Positions 1 through 11,760 of a stretch of 64,000 bases of DNA are shown piece by piece. Positions within the stretch are counted from its first letter, which is position 1. Every line of letters begins with the position of its first letter. Made by a program: the position numbers and the translations under genes. The notes below the pieces were generated by a model. The model saw nothing but the letters and a program-made list of their open reading frames with translations, did not search any database and had not been told where the DNA came from. The DNA comes from Apium graveolens (Eukaryota > Streptophyta > Magnoliopsida > Apiales > Apiaceae), in contig NC_133653.1 in the NCBI RefSeq assembly GCF_009905375.1, positions 81,170,911 to 81,234,910 on the forward strand. Reading direction: 5' to 3'.

Positions 1-1159
1 CGAGATTAAATCCAATCTCTGTTTGTTTTCTCAAACCCTTCTCCTAATTTAATTGTTAATTCTTATATGCTTATGTGATTTAAGAATTAGCAATGTTCTT
101 ATGAATTAGTTATATATTCAATATATATATATAATAATGTCTTTATCGTACAAGATTGATAACATACTCCTTATACAAGTCTCTTTTGAAAAAATTACTT
201 ATATTAAAAGTATTAGTTTGATGATATTTTTTCAATTATATCCATCATAAATGCATTGTTTCTATAAAATTATAAACTATTTTAGATTCATACTCACATC
301 TCATTAATTGTTATACAATTTTCAAAAGGGCAGTTTACGACAAATGACCACATATATGATTTGAAAGTTCGAATGGACAATTATTATGGAAAAAATTTCA
401 ATCAAATGAGACTAGTATTGTGAGATAGAGTGTGAGTATACAATAACACTTGCCAGGAACCTACTAAAATTATTTAGTTTAATCATTTATAAATTAAAAA
501 ATGAAGAAGATCATCGACCCATATACATAAACACATACTCATTTTTTGGGATGCCGAAGACCACATATATTCTGCAATTAAAATATTATGTAAAATGTAG
601 TAGAACATATTTTATTTTGCCAATCCTCTTGCATAAACATAACTATTATAATGAAAATTATATATGCAAAATACATGCAATTTATGAGTATAAAATTGCA
701 TTTCGTTGGTCATTTATGGTTTGGGAAGGAAGGATCGTGGTAGAGGATTGTGACCCATGAGGCATACAAGAGCTTAGGAAGCAATTAAACGTTCTTGATG
801 CAAGATTAATTGTGTCAGTACGTTATTTTTTGTCCACATGAGTGTTTGGTTCTAAACAAAACATATCGAACTGATATACTTGTTAGGGATTTGTACCGGG
901 AAAAAAACATCAGCCGTAATTACTATCAATACCAATATATTAACGGAGATGAGGAAAAGAGAGTCATTTTTTATGTCTGTGTTTATGGCGGCCCCGATAT
1001 ATTAACGGAGATGAGGGTTTGTGGAGAGAGTATGCTTTGTGTTTGATTTTGTGCGAAGAGACTGAGACAGAGAGAGCTGTGTTTTCTACTTTACTTTTTG
1101 TTTTAGTTTGTTCGGGCTATCAATTTAACTTTGACCGAGATTATTCCCCAGCTTTTTTC
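1..1159. other. AT-rich non-coding sequence, nothing recognised
   Basis: The sequence is AT-rich, and its open frames are short (under about 80 codons) with no recognisable motif or codon pattern. A palindromic-looking (AT)n stretch lies near 120-135. No TIR, LTR end or conserved protein motif was seen. It is probably decayed transposon or spacer DNA. Confidence 0.5.
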
Positions 1160-1353
1160 TATTTCAATTTTTTTGCAGGTCTAAGACAACATCAAAAAAG
1201 GTGTTGGTATAGGAAATCTAAGCCAACATGAATACCGAAATTCGGTTATGATGTTGGCATACATCATTTTTTTAAGTTTCAGGTCACATAAGGCAACATT
1301 TGTTTTGGCAACACCATTTTTGGATGTTGGTTAAGACCATTTGTGTGGTAGTG
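1160..1353. mobile_element. Probable terminus of a CACTA (En/Spm-like) DNA transposon
   Basis: The segment ends in GGTAGTG at 1353, the reverse complement of CACTACC, as CACTA termini do. The preceding 150 bases carry short subterminal motifs in both orientations (GTGTTGG near 1200, CCAACAT near 1222, GATGTTGG near 1250, GGCAACA near 1290, GATGTTGG at 1322-1330). Dense short direct and inverted subterminal repeats are typical of this superfamily. The matching opposite end was not found in the window, so the left boundary given is only where the repeats begin. Confidence 0.45.
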
Positions 1354-2132
1354 ATTGGAGAGAATGTTTGTTTCAATAGTGACACATAGTGCTCTAACTT
1401 TGTGTTTTGTTCTTTGCATTTATTACATATGTTTTTGCTGCTGTAATATAAATTTTATAACATATTTGGCACCCTTATGTCCACGCAATGTAATCATCAG
1501 CGAAAAATTGCACACTCTTACTACTATCACAAAGATCTAGATAGTTGAACATGGAATGTAACCACTTAATCTCAAAAAGGATAAATTCTGTCGAGTATAT
1601 ATTTAGATTATGTTAGACCAAGAAGAAAAAGTAAGTTGTTTATTAGTCTTTTGCTAAATAAGAGACACATCTAAGGAGCCAATCACAAATACATAACTGT
1701 TTATTATATATATATATATATATATTCTATGGAGTCCCTTATTTCAGTGGAGTCCTTGAAGTCTATATATGTTCTGCAAATGAAATATAGCTTAAATTAT
1801 TCCGAACGTATTATTTTTCGAATGATATTTTACAAATATCACAATTTTATTGAAAATATTGCAGATGGCATAGACTTTACAAGTCGAACGTTGCAAAATA
1901 TATTATATTATAAAACATGCGTAGTTTGCAGAACATAAATGTTCATGTTGCAGAACATACATTTGTACTTGTAAATATATGAGATTTGCATGATTTTATT
2001 GAAGTAATGATATTTGAATTATTATCGAATTTTTGTATTAATAAATTATTCGGTGAAAACCGAATTATTCTTGTAAATTATTTAATAATTAGATATTATA
2101 TTTAGTAGTTTGAAAAGTGAAAGTGTGAAATC
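1354..2132. other. AT-rich spacer, no gene
   Basis: No coding signal is visible. It holds a (TA)n run at 1705-1725, a direct repeat GGAGTCC at 1730 and 1749, and TGCAGAACAT repeated near 1927 and 1951. It ends at the target-site duplication of element A. Confidence 0.5.
1705..1725. repeat. (TA)n microsatellite
   Basis: About ten uninterrupted TA dinucleotides lie in AT-rich spacer. Confidence 0.9.
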
Positions 2133-2137
2133 TATAA
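2133..2137 (+). repeat. Target-site duplication of element A, left copy (TATAA)
   Basis: TATAA directly precedes the 5' LTR and is repeated exactly after the 3' LTR at 28418-28422. This shows that 2138-28417 is one insertion. Confidence 0.9.
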
Positions 2138-2752
2138 TGGTAGATATATTTGATAATGTCATGGCTAATATGTTTTATGTTTAGCTTTCAGATCTTACTT
2201 GAACAGGATAAATCAGTACTTAACTGTTGATCAGTACTTATACTGGAAGTCGGGACTTAAGGATATCAGTACATATGTTTTCAGGAGATAATCGTCGGAA
2301 GATAGATATCAGAACTTAAGTGCTGAAGGACAATCAGATAAGGACAGTAGCTGATTAAAGGAAAGAAGATCAAGATAAACATAAGAAGAGATATGCATGA
2401 AGAAGGAATTCTGTAAAGAATGGAATACTTGGAAGAAAAGATATCTGATTGATATATTTTAGGAAGCAAAATTATATTCCATATCAATTAGCGATTTTTT
2501 TGTAACTGTGTAGTATATAAACACAGATATAGGGTTTACACTATAAGTGTTATCATTATTAGAGAAGATTATTCATTGTAACCCTAGCAGCTCTCGTGAT
2601 ATTTGTTCATCACTGAGAGGTAACAGTTCCATACTATAACAGAGTTTATTGTTTCAATAAAGTTTGTTTTCTGTTACTTAAGTTCTTAATGTTCGATTTG
2701 AGTGTACTATACACTGTATTCACCCCCTCTACAGTGTGTGTGTGACCTAACA
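2138..2752 (+). repeat. 5' LTR of element A
   Basis: It matches 27803-28417 over its full 615 bp with about 12 substitutions by hand count. The first bases are TGG where the 3' copy has the canonical TGT, and it ends in CCTAACA. A TATATAAA box at 2514-2521 and AATAAA at 2656-2661 give the expected U3-R-U5 order, so transcription probably starts near 2545. The U3 contains repeated CAGTACTTA/ACTTAAG motifs at 2212-2320. Confidence 0.95.
2514..2521 (+). promoter_or_regulatory. TATA box in the 5' LTR of A
   Basis: TATATAAA lies about 140 bases before the AATAAA signal of the same LTR. It is conserved in the 3' LTR. Confidence 0.7.
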
Positions 2753-2754
2753 AT

Positions 2755-2767
2755 TGGTATCAGAGCC
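2755..2767 (+). other. Primer-binding site of A (initiator tRNA-Met)
   Basis: TGGTATCAGAGCC begins two bases after the LTR end. It is complementary to the 3' end of plant initiator tRNA-Met, the usual minus-strand primer of copia elements. Confidence 0.93.
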
Positions 2768-2808
2768 TATCTGTTAACATACATACAGTTAAAGATCCAA
2801 ACACAATC

Positions 2809-5146
2809 ATGTCGGACACAGAAACTCCAACTAAGCCTACCAAAACTGAGGAACCACCAAAGACACAAATTCAGAGTCGGTATGAGACCATCAGAGTTCC
2901 CATACTGAGACCATCTGAATATCCCATATGGAAGGTAAGGATGACCATGTTCCTGGAAGCAACGGATCCAGAATACCTTGATAGAATCAAGGAAGGCCCT
3001 CTCAAACCAACCAAACTCGCAGTTGTAGTTGCAGGTGAAGCAGCAAAGACCGTACCAAAGGAGAAGAATGATTATACTGCTGAAGGCATAGCATCAATTG
3101 CTAAGGATGCTAAGGTACGACACTTACTGCATAGTGCCATTGATAATGTAATGTCAAACAGGGTAATCAACTGCAAGACTGCTAAGGAGATATGGGATGC
3201 TCTGGAAATAAGGTGTCAGGGAACTGACACAATTAAGAAGAACAGGAAGGCAATACTCACTCAAGAGTATAAACACTTTGACTCAAAGACTAATGAGTCA
3301 TTGAATGATTTATATGATAGATTTGTCAAACTTTTGAATGATTTGTCATTGGTTGATAAAGAGTATGATCTTGAAGATTCAAACCTTAAGTTCCTGTTAG
3401 CTCTTCCTGAATGCTGGGATTTGAAGGCAACGACAATAAGAGACAACTACAATCTTGATGAAACAACTCTTGACGAAATCTATGGAATGCTCAAGACTCA
3501 TGAGCTGGAGATGGAACAAAAAAGCAAGAGGAAATGAGGAAAGTCAAGGACAGTTGCTCTTAAGGCTGAAGAAGAATTCCCCAAAGCAGCTTCCTCAAAG
3601 AAAGACAAGGGAAAAGCTCTTTTCATAAAGTCTGATACCGAGTCATCAAGTTCTGAGAGTGATGATGACTCAGATTCTGAAAGCTTGCCTGAGACTGATG
3701 CTGATGAGGAGATGATGAAGCTGTGTGCTCTTATGGTGAAAGGAATCACAAAGATTGCATACAGGAAGTTCAGGAAGGGAAAGAAGTTTTCCAGGAAAGG
3801 CATAAGTTCTGATAAGAAGAATTTCAGAAGATCTGAAGGCAGAGGAGGAAAGTCTGACAGAAGAGATTACACCAATGTTAAATGCTATAACTGTGGTGAG
3901 AAAGGCCACATATCTCCTGACTGCAAGAAGGTAAAGGGTGACAAAGGCAAGGCTCTTGTCACAAAGCAGAAAAGCTCGACAGACACCTCAGACTCTGAAA
4001 GTGAGGAAAACTATGCATTGATGGCAAATGCTGATAAAGAAAGTGCTGAGAGCAGTTCTGAAGCTGCTGAAACAAAGGTACCTCAGACTACTTATGCTTT
4101 TCATACTGATGATATTAATGAGTTGAGAAGATATCTTAAAACCATGTTTGTTAGCTATAGAGATCAAACTTTAACATGTGAAAGATTAACTTCTGAAAAT
4201 CTTGCATTTAAGAAAAGAAATGATTTCTTAGAAAAAGAGTTAGTCATGTTCCATCAAACTCAGAAGGATAGAGATGATGCTTTTTATGTTAGGAATGAAG
4301 TGCTAAAATTAAATGAATCTCTAAAAATTGAGTTAGAAAAGGAAAGAGAGATTATCAGGACTTGGACTAACTCTGGCAAAACAACTCAAAATTTGCTAAG
4401 TAGTGGAAACTGGAAAGAGGGCTTAGGTTATGGAGAAGATAAGAAAGATAAAGGAACTGGAGAAATTAAGTATGTTGATAAACAAAAGCCAAAGTTAAAA
4501 CCTGTTAAGTTTGTAACTGTAAAGTCTGAAAATGAAAAATCAGAAGTTACAAAGAAATTAACTTCTGATAAACTAAAACAGGAAAAGACAGCTGAAGTGA
4601 ACATAGGCTTAATGACAAAAAAAGCAGCTTAAGCATAAGCTGAAAGATGTCAAGAATGCAAACAAGGTAAAATCACCTAGGAAAAATAGGAATGGAAAGG
4701 AAGGTGTGAATAAAAGCAATGATTATAAACCTGTTCCTGATGCTCCTAGGAAAACATGTCATAACTGTGGAAGTTCTAACCATCTGGCTTCTTTTTGCAG
4801 GAATAATAAGAATATTAACTCCTTACCTTCAAAATCAGGAGTTAAGAGTCAGTCTGTTAGATACAAACCACAAAATCCTTGTTTTCATTATGGTAGTTTA
4901 TGGCATTCCATTTATACTTGTAAGGAATATCATAGTTTGTACTATGATTATTATCAAATAAAACCTTCTTTGAAGAAAGTTTCCATTGTTCCTTCTAGTG
5001 TAAATTCTGATTCAAAGTCTGATAGTGTAAGTTCTGATAAGAAAAATGTTAACATAAGCTCTGATGCTAAATCCGCTGCAAATGTTAACAAACTTAATAA
5101 GGCCAAAGGATCCAAGCAAGTCTGGGTCCTTAAAATTAATAATTAG
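2809..5146 (+). pseudogene. gag: Gag of element A (capsid/nucleocapsid), broken
   Basis: Begins at ATG 2809, 42 bases after the primer site. The N-terminal 240 codons are the copia Gag domain (motif YPIWKVRMTMFLEA near residue 40, KEIWDALE near 125). A CCHC knuckle C-X2-C-X4-H-X4-C lies at 3883-3924, a charged coiled-coil stretch at about 4180-4355, and a second knuckle at 4757-4798. Gag packages genomic RNA into cytoplasmic particles. Lesions: in-frame TGA at 3535-3537, and a one-base shift in an A7 run near 4618. The frame closes with TAG at 5144-5146, and pol follows in the same frame after a further TGA. Ser/Asp-rich linkers repeatedly use the decamer AAGTTCTGAT. Confidence 0.88.
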
Positions 5147-5158
5147 TGGTCTTTGTGA

Positions 5159-8028
5159 TTGCAGGGCAACAGGAAATATATTCTAGTTCTGGACAGTGGA
5201 TGTTCAGGACATATGACCGGAAATAAGGCCCTGCTATCAGACTTTGTGGAGAAAGTTGGCCCAAGTGTTTCTTATGGAGATGGCAACATTGGAAAAACAT
5301 TGGGATATGGCAATATCAATCTTGGAAATGTCATAATTAAACAAGTAGCTCTAGTCTCAGGACTTAAACACAACCTACTGAGTATAAGTCAAATCTGTGA
5401 CAGAGGTTATCATGTTGATTTCTTTGAAGAACACTGTGAAATTGTGAGTAAATCTAAAGGCAAAGTTGTTCTGAAAGGATACAGGCGTGGTAACATTTAT
5501 GAAGCTAAGCTTTCAACAAGTACTGATGGTTCTACAATCTGTCTAATGAGTAGAGCATCAATTGAAGAAAGCTGGAATTGGCATAAGAAACTCTCTCATT
5601 TAAATTTCAACAATATAAATGAACTGGTCAAGAAAGATCTTGTGAGACGATTGCCAAACACAGTATTTGCTCCTGATGGTCTTTGTGATTAATGTCAGAA
5701 AGCCAAACAAAGAAAATCTTCATTCAAGAGCAAGACTGAATCATCAATTCTTGAGCCTTATCATCTAATACATGTTGATCTATTTGGTCCAGTAAATGTC
5801 ATGTCTATTGCAAAGAAGAAGTATGCGTTGGTCATAGTGGATGAGTTCACCAGATACACATGGGTGTATTTCTTGCATACAAAAAGTGAAACTGCATCAA
5901 CCTTAATTGATCATATCAAACATCTGGATAAAATGGTCAAAGATTCTGTGAAAGTTTTAAGGAGTGATAATGGCACTGAGTTCAAGAATTTGATAATGGA
6001 AGAGTTCTGCAAAAACCATGGAATAAAGCAGGAATTTTCTGCTCCTGGAACTCCACAGCAAAATGGAGTTGTTGAAAGGAAGAATAGAACTCTCATTGAA
6101 GCTGCACGTACAATGCTTGAAGAAGCAAAGCTTCCAACCTATTTCTGGGCTGAAGCTGTGCAGACTGCTTGTTTTACTCAAAATGCAACACTCATTAACA
6201 AGCATGGAAAAATACCATATGAGATGGTGAAGAAAAAGAAGCCAAATCTGAAATATTTTCATGTATTTGGATGTAAGTGTTTTGTTCTCAAGACTCATCC
6301 TGAACAACTATCAAAGTTTGATCTAAAAGCTGATGAAGGAATCTTTGTTGGATATCCACTTTCCACAAAAGCCTTCAGAGTCTATAATTTGAGAACAAAA
6401 GTGGTCATGGAATCTATCAATGTCTCTTTTGATGACAAAAAGATTACTGGTCTTGAAGATTTCATTGACCATGATCAGCTGAGATTTGAAAATGAAGACT
6501 CAAATTCTGATACAGAAAATCCTGATAGTCTAAGTCCTGATACTGTAAATCTGATGGATTAAACTCTGATGTTATTGAAACTGTGGAGACTACGTCAAAG
6601 GAAGATGCACCTATGCAGGGGGAGCATACTCAAGATCCTACCACATCTCAAGAAACATCAGAACATACATCTGGCTCTTCAAGTTCTGATAAGCCAAGTT
6701 CTGATAGTGCTGAAAATCTAAATACTGAAGAATCCAACTCAGAGAGCATAGTTTCAGGGGGAGCATCAGAAAATGAAAATGAAAATAGCATGGATCTTGG
6801 GGGAGCATCCAGTTCTAGAGAAAACCTTCCATCTGCAAGGAAGTGGACAAAATCACATACACCTGATTTGATAATTGGAAATCCTGATGCAGGTGTCAGA
6901 ACTAGAACAGGTACTTCAAATGAATGTCTTTACAATTCTTTTCTCTCTCAGACTGAGCCAAAGAAAGTGGAAGAAGCTCTTCAAGATGCTGATTGGGTGC
7001 AAGCAATGCAGGAAGAGTTGAATGAATTTGAAAGAAACAAAGTCTGGACCCTAGTGCCAAGACCAAAGAATAGATCCGTTGTTGGTACAAAGTGGGTATT
7101 CAGAAACAAAACTGACAGTGATGGCATAATTACAAGGAATAAGGCAAGGCTGGTTGCAAAAGGATATTCTCAACAGGAGGGAATTGATTATGATGAAACA
7201 TTTGCACCAGTTGCTAGGTTAGAAGCCATAAGGATATTCTTGGCTTATGTTGCTCACAAAAAGTTTACTGTCTTTCAAATGGATGTGAAAAGTGCTTTTC
7301 TCAATGGAGAATTGGAGGAGGAGGTATATGTTGAACAACCTCCAGGTTTTGTACATACCAAACATCCAGATTATGTCTACAGGCTTGACAAAGCACTTTA
7401 TGGACTTAAGCAAGCTCCTAGAGCATGGTATGAAACTTTAGCTCAGTTTCTTCTAGAAAGTGGATTCAACCGAGGGACAATAGACAAAACACTGTTCTAC
7501 CTCAACCATGGAAATGACTTACTTCTGGTCCAGATTTATGTTGATGATATCATTTTTGGATCTACAAATGACAAACTTTGCAAAAAGTTTGCCAAACTAA
7601 TGCAGTCAAGATATCAGATGAGTATGATGGGGGAACTTAGCTATTTTCTGGGCCTTCAAGTCAAGCAGAATGAGGAAGGCACTTTTATTTGTCAAACCAA
7701 GTACACCAGAAACTTGCTGAAGAAATTTGGAATGCAAGATTGTTCAAGTGCATCCACTCCAATGGCCACTGCGACAAAACTGGATAAGGATACCGGTAAA
7801 TCAGTAGATATTACTGACTACAGAGGTATGATTGGCTCTCTACTCTATCTAACTGCTAGTAGACCTGATATCATGTATACTACCTGTCTTTGTGCAAGAT
7901 TTCAAGCAGATCCAAGAGAACCTCACTTAACAGCTATAAAAAGAATCTTTAAATATCTTAAAGGAACAGCTGCTCTGGGATTATGGTATCCTAGAGAATC
8001 AGATTTTAAACTAATAGGTTACTCAGAT
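5159..8028 (+). pseudogene. pol: Pol of element A, part 1: protease, integrase, reverse transcriptase
   Basis: Polyprotein for protein cleavage, integration and reverse transcription. The frame opens after TGA 5156-5158, with no ATG. Protease motif LDSGCSGHMTG has its catalytic Asp at 5192-5194. The GAG-pre-integrase/HHCC finger follows, then the integrase core with intact DLFGP, RSDNGTEF and GVVERKNR motifs. RT runs from about 6960 with YVDD at 7537-7548. Lesions: TAA at 5690-5692, inside the zinc finger between its two Cys, and a one-base shift near 6560-6580 in the Ser/Asp-rich linker between IN and RT. Coding continues intact to 8028, where element B is inserted in the first RNase H motif. 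The remainder is at 21013-21477. Confidence 0.92.
8024..8028 (+). repeat. Target-site duplication of element B, left copy (CAGAT)
   Basis: CAGAT precedes the 5' LTR of B and is repeated exactly at 21008-21012. Removing B and one copy leaves the pol frame of A continuous across the site. Confidence 0.93.
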
Positions 8029-9381
8029 TGAAAGGCATATGTCATAGCCTACTCGTTTATTCGAGTATTTAACTCAACTCAAATAAGAATGTAATAAGTA
8101 AATAGTGGATCAATCATCAGAGAGATCTCACAATGTAACATCTGTCAAAGAATAAAGAAACATTGTTCATCTGCAGACTTGAAGATTCACTGGAAGAAGT
8201 TCAAGAATTTGATCATGCCTCAGTGATATAAATCAAGATCGTGGATTTAATCAAGTGACAGAGATCTCGTCAAGGTATCATTTATTACAAGGATTCAATC
8301 AGAATATCAAAGTCAAGACATGAAGAAACGTCACGGAAGTTAGTCACTCATGAACCAGACAGTACATCGAGTGTCAGCATTGAAGTGGCGGAATTGATTC
8401 ATAAGTCTCAGTGACTTTCAGAAGATTGTCAGAAGAATGGATGCTACTCAGCGTTAGTATTAATTCTCTATTAATTAATTAAGTCATATAATTTAATTAA
8501 GAAAATAAATTATATCTGCAAAGATTAATTTATTGATTAATTGAATTAAATTGATTAATTAATTTAGAATTAATATTAAGGATTTACAAGATTTTAGTTG
8601 GTTTAAAATCTGCTTAAATTCAGCAAGACAATTCATTTGAACTAGTATGACAATCGGTATGACAATTGATAGTCATACCGAAAGTCATGCCAATACATTT
8701 AATTGTCTTATTAGAATTTCTGTTTAGATTAAAATCTGTTATTAATTCAGCAAGACAATTTATTTGAACTAATATGACAATCGGTATGACAATCAATAGT
8801 CATACCGAAAGTCTTGCTAGCTCATTTTAATTGTCTTGCTAGTTGTAAATTTTGTCATACTGAAAGTCTTGCTGGCCAAAGAAGATTGTCATGCCAGTAC
8901 ATTTTTACATTCGGCTGTTTGATAAAAAGGAGCAGAAGTCTGTTATTTCATTTTTAATAAAACAGAACACAAACTCAAGGACAAAAGAAAAAGGAGCAGA
9001 AAAATATTTCATCTCATCTGCAACTTCAAGATCAATTTCTAGATTGTAAAGTTAAATCCAATCAACTAGAAATACTTATCTTGTTCTTGTGTATCAATCT
9101 AGCGGATTAAAATCCCTAGAACTTAATCTCAAATTGCATTTAGCATTTGATCTTTTAATTACAAAAATAGAAAAAGTTCATGTCGAATTTATTCTAGATT
9201 TGTAATAATTGATTTGAGATTAATCCCTTGTAACCGATACCGTAGTTGTAACACCTTTCAAGTTTAATAAAAGTTTTATTTAACTTGAATTTTGTTTCAA
9301 AATTTTATTCCGCATTTTATTCGATTAAACGGTATTGTTTGCATTCAACCCCCCCTTCTACAAACAAATTGGGACCTAACA
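8029..9381 (+). repeat. 5' LTR of element B
   Basis: 1353 bp, starting TGAAAGGCATATG and ending CCTAACA, near-identical to 19654-21007. It contains three imperfect inverted-repeat units built from TATGACAATCGG and TAGTCATACCGAAAGTC at about 8645-8905, and AATAAA at 9266-9271. A weak GATAAAAAG box lies near 8921. The same hairpin motif recurs before ORF3 at 15190-15500. Confidence 0.95.
8645..8905 (+). repeat. Hairpin motif array in the 5' LTR of B
   Basis: Successive units contain TATGACAATCGGTATGACAAT followed by its near-complement (TAGTCATACCGAAAGTC). These give imperfect stem-loops. The array is repeated in the 3' LTR (about 20270-20525) and in both LTRs of element C. Confidence 0.8.
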
Positions 9382-9383
9382 AT

Positions 9384-9396
9384 TGGTATCAGAGCC
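9384..9396 (+). other. Primer-binding site of B (initiator tRNA-Met)
   Basis: TGGTATCAGAGCC lies two bases after the 5' LTR. It is identical to the site in A and C. Confidence 0.93.
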
Positions 9397-9478
9397 TTCT
9401 GATTAACGTACAAATCTAGATCCTAGACTTTTGTGTTTCTTTCACTTCTTGAATTTTTTATTCACTTAAAAATTCATA

Positions 9479-11750
9479 ATGACTACACAAAAAGTTGGAA
9501 CCGTTAAAATTCCACTTTTCGATAAAGAAAATTATGTTATGTGGAAGAAGAAGATGCTACTGTTTTTACAGGTTGCTAATCCCAAATATTTGCAAGTGTT
9601 GAAGAAGGGTCCAAAAATTCCTATGGTTATGGAACCAGAGGTAATAGAAAATGATGTGGTGATCACCAAAGCGAGAACTTATGTGAAGGATCCTGAGGAC
9701 TTCTCTCCTGCTGAAATAGAAGAAGCTTCCCTGGATGCTAGCCTTCAATTAATCTTAGTAGATTCCCTTAATCCCCTGATGAATAGACATGTGATGAATT
9801 GTAAAGATTCCAAACATATCTGGGAAACTATTGAGATTATTAATGAAGGCACAGAGGAAGTTAGGGAGAACAAACTAGAAATCCTAACCTCTGAGTATGA
9901 ATACTTTAAATCCAATCCAGGAGAAGGAATCACTGAAGTGTTTGAGAGGTACAATGCATTGATCAACAACCTGAACATTAATGGTAAATACTATTCCATC
10001 AGGGAGGTCAACAAAAAGTTCCTTTTAACACTGCCAACTCATCTCGAACATATAATCACTGCCATAAGAGAAGCAAGAGATCTGAGTGAGATTTCTTTGG
10101 AAAGGCTCTATGGTGTGTTAAAGACTTATGAGTTGGAGCAGATTCAGCAGAAGGAAGTTTACGGGAAAGGAAGAGTGGTCAGCACGTCTACTGCTCTAGT
10201 AGCTGATGAACAACAACAACAACCACAATATCAACAACAATCTCAACAGTCAGAAAGAATGGTACAGTCTTCCTAGGTTGAAGATAATGTGATAGTAGCA
10301 GAATTTGATTCTCCTACTACAAATCAATCAGGAGATGATTATTATTCCTTGGAAGAACTGGAGCAATTGGAGGATGAGTCAATGGCCCTGATTGTCAAGA
10401 GATTCTCAAATGTTAGATTCAAAAGGAATCCCAAGTTCAAGTACAAGTCCAACTACAACAGATTCCTGAAAGGTGGATCTTCATCCTCTAACACCAGCAG
10501 TGGTGGGTATAAAACAGGGATGGTTGATCGAAGCACCATTCAATGCTTCAACTGTAATGAGTTGGGACACTTTGCCACAGAACAGGAAGCCAAAACAAGC
10601 TAGGAAGAACTCTTACGATTCTAATCAGAAGAGTAAATCTGAAAGGGCGTACCTGGCAAAGGGAAGAAGCTGGGATGATACTGACAGTGAAGATGAAGAA
10701 GTTGGGAATCTTGCTCTCATGGCTAGTAATGCAAGCCCCTCATCGTCAAGAAAAGAGGTAAAATTTACTGATGCTGAATTAGTTTATCATCTAGGAGGTT
10801 CCTTAGATTATGCTCGTCGTGATAATGAATTGTTAAATCAACAAATCAAAGACCTTGAGGAAGAGGTCAATGAATTAAGACTTGTGCACATTAATCAAGA
10901 TAAACTAAAAGAACAAGTATCTTTTCTAGAGAATAGAGTTGACTGTTATAGACAACTCAAAACTATTCTCAAAGACAAGATCACCGGTCTTGAGGCTAAG
11001 GTTAAAGCTTACTTTAATTCTTGTTCGAAGTCCAAAGAGTTTTACAATAAGCAAGCTGTTAATCAAACACATGGAATAGGTTATGATTACAATGCTGCTA
11101 TTGGAAAATTAGGAATAAACTCCCCTCCTCATGTATGTGCTAAAGGCAGGGAAGTACCACATGTGCTTAAGGGTGTTGATGAACCCCTCTATAAAGAATC
11201 AATTGCTGAACCATTTGATGAGACCTCTTTTATTATTCAAGAAGAAATCCGTGCTGAAGATAATGCTAATGGGAAAGCTGTCTCCAAGTCAAGTGTGTCA
11301 AAAGTTCCAGACAAGGTTGTGAAAGCAACTGAGACTAACTCAGACACACATGAGTTGGATAACACAAATGCCATGTCTACCATGCATAAGTTGCCTATTG
11401 TTAATCCTTCTCATAAAGCATGTGGTGTTCCTGATTGTATGTCTTGTGCTTTTAATCTGTTGTTTGCTTATTTTAATGGTAAGCATGTTTCTAATGATAA
11501 GACTACTCCTCGTCAGCATGTGAATAATAGAAAGCATGATAGGTCTAAGACTACTAGTCCTCCTAAAGCTAGAAAGGAGACATTTGTGCCTAAGCCTAAA
11601 CAGAAATTTGTCAAGGCTGTTCACAAGGTCAAATGTTCAGTCATTGAGAACGTTGAGAATATTGAAATTAAGAATGTTGTTTTGCCTGATAAAGGCCAAT
11701 TTTACAAGTATACCGGACCCAGCCAAGCTTGGGTTCCGAAGAAGGTCTAA
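9479..11750 (+). pseudogene. gag: Gag of element B, broken
   Basis: Begins at ATG 9479, 98 bases after the LTR. The N-terminal Gag domain (motif YVMWKKKMLLFLQ near residue 21, KHIWETIE near 114) is followed by a Gln-rich linker at about 10208-10256, a zinc knuckle beginning CFNCNELGHFATE at 10544, and a coiled coil at about 10820-11010. Lesions: TAG at 10274-10276, and a two-base deletion after about 10582. Element C shows the intact version there. The deletion removes the last Cys of the CCHC knuckle and shifts the frame, and the rest reads in another frame to TAA 11748-11750. The tail ([11 protein letters not shown]) overlaps pol, which lies in the +1 frame. Confidence 0.9.
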
Positions 11751-11760
11751 TCCATTTGTA

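Noticed and set aside
2281..2487. Minus-strand open frame inside the A LTR (also at 27946-28152)
   Set aside because: It is conserved only because the LTRs are copies of one another. It has no coding signature and lies in U3/R.
2755..2767. tRNA gene fragment (TGGTATCAGAGCC), also at 9384, 33759 and 32319
   Set aside because: It is the primer-binding site next to each 5' LTR, with no cloverleaf around it.
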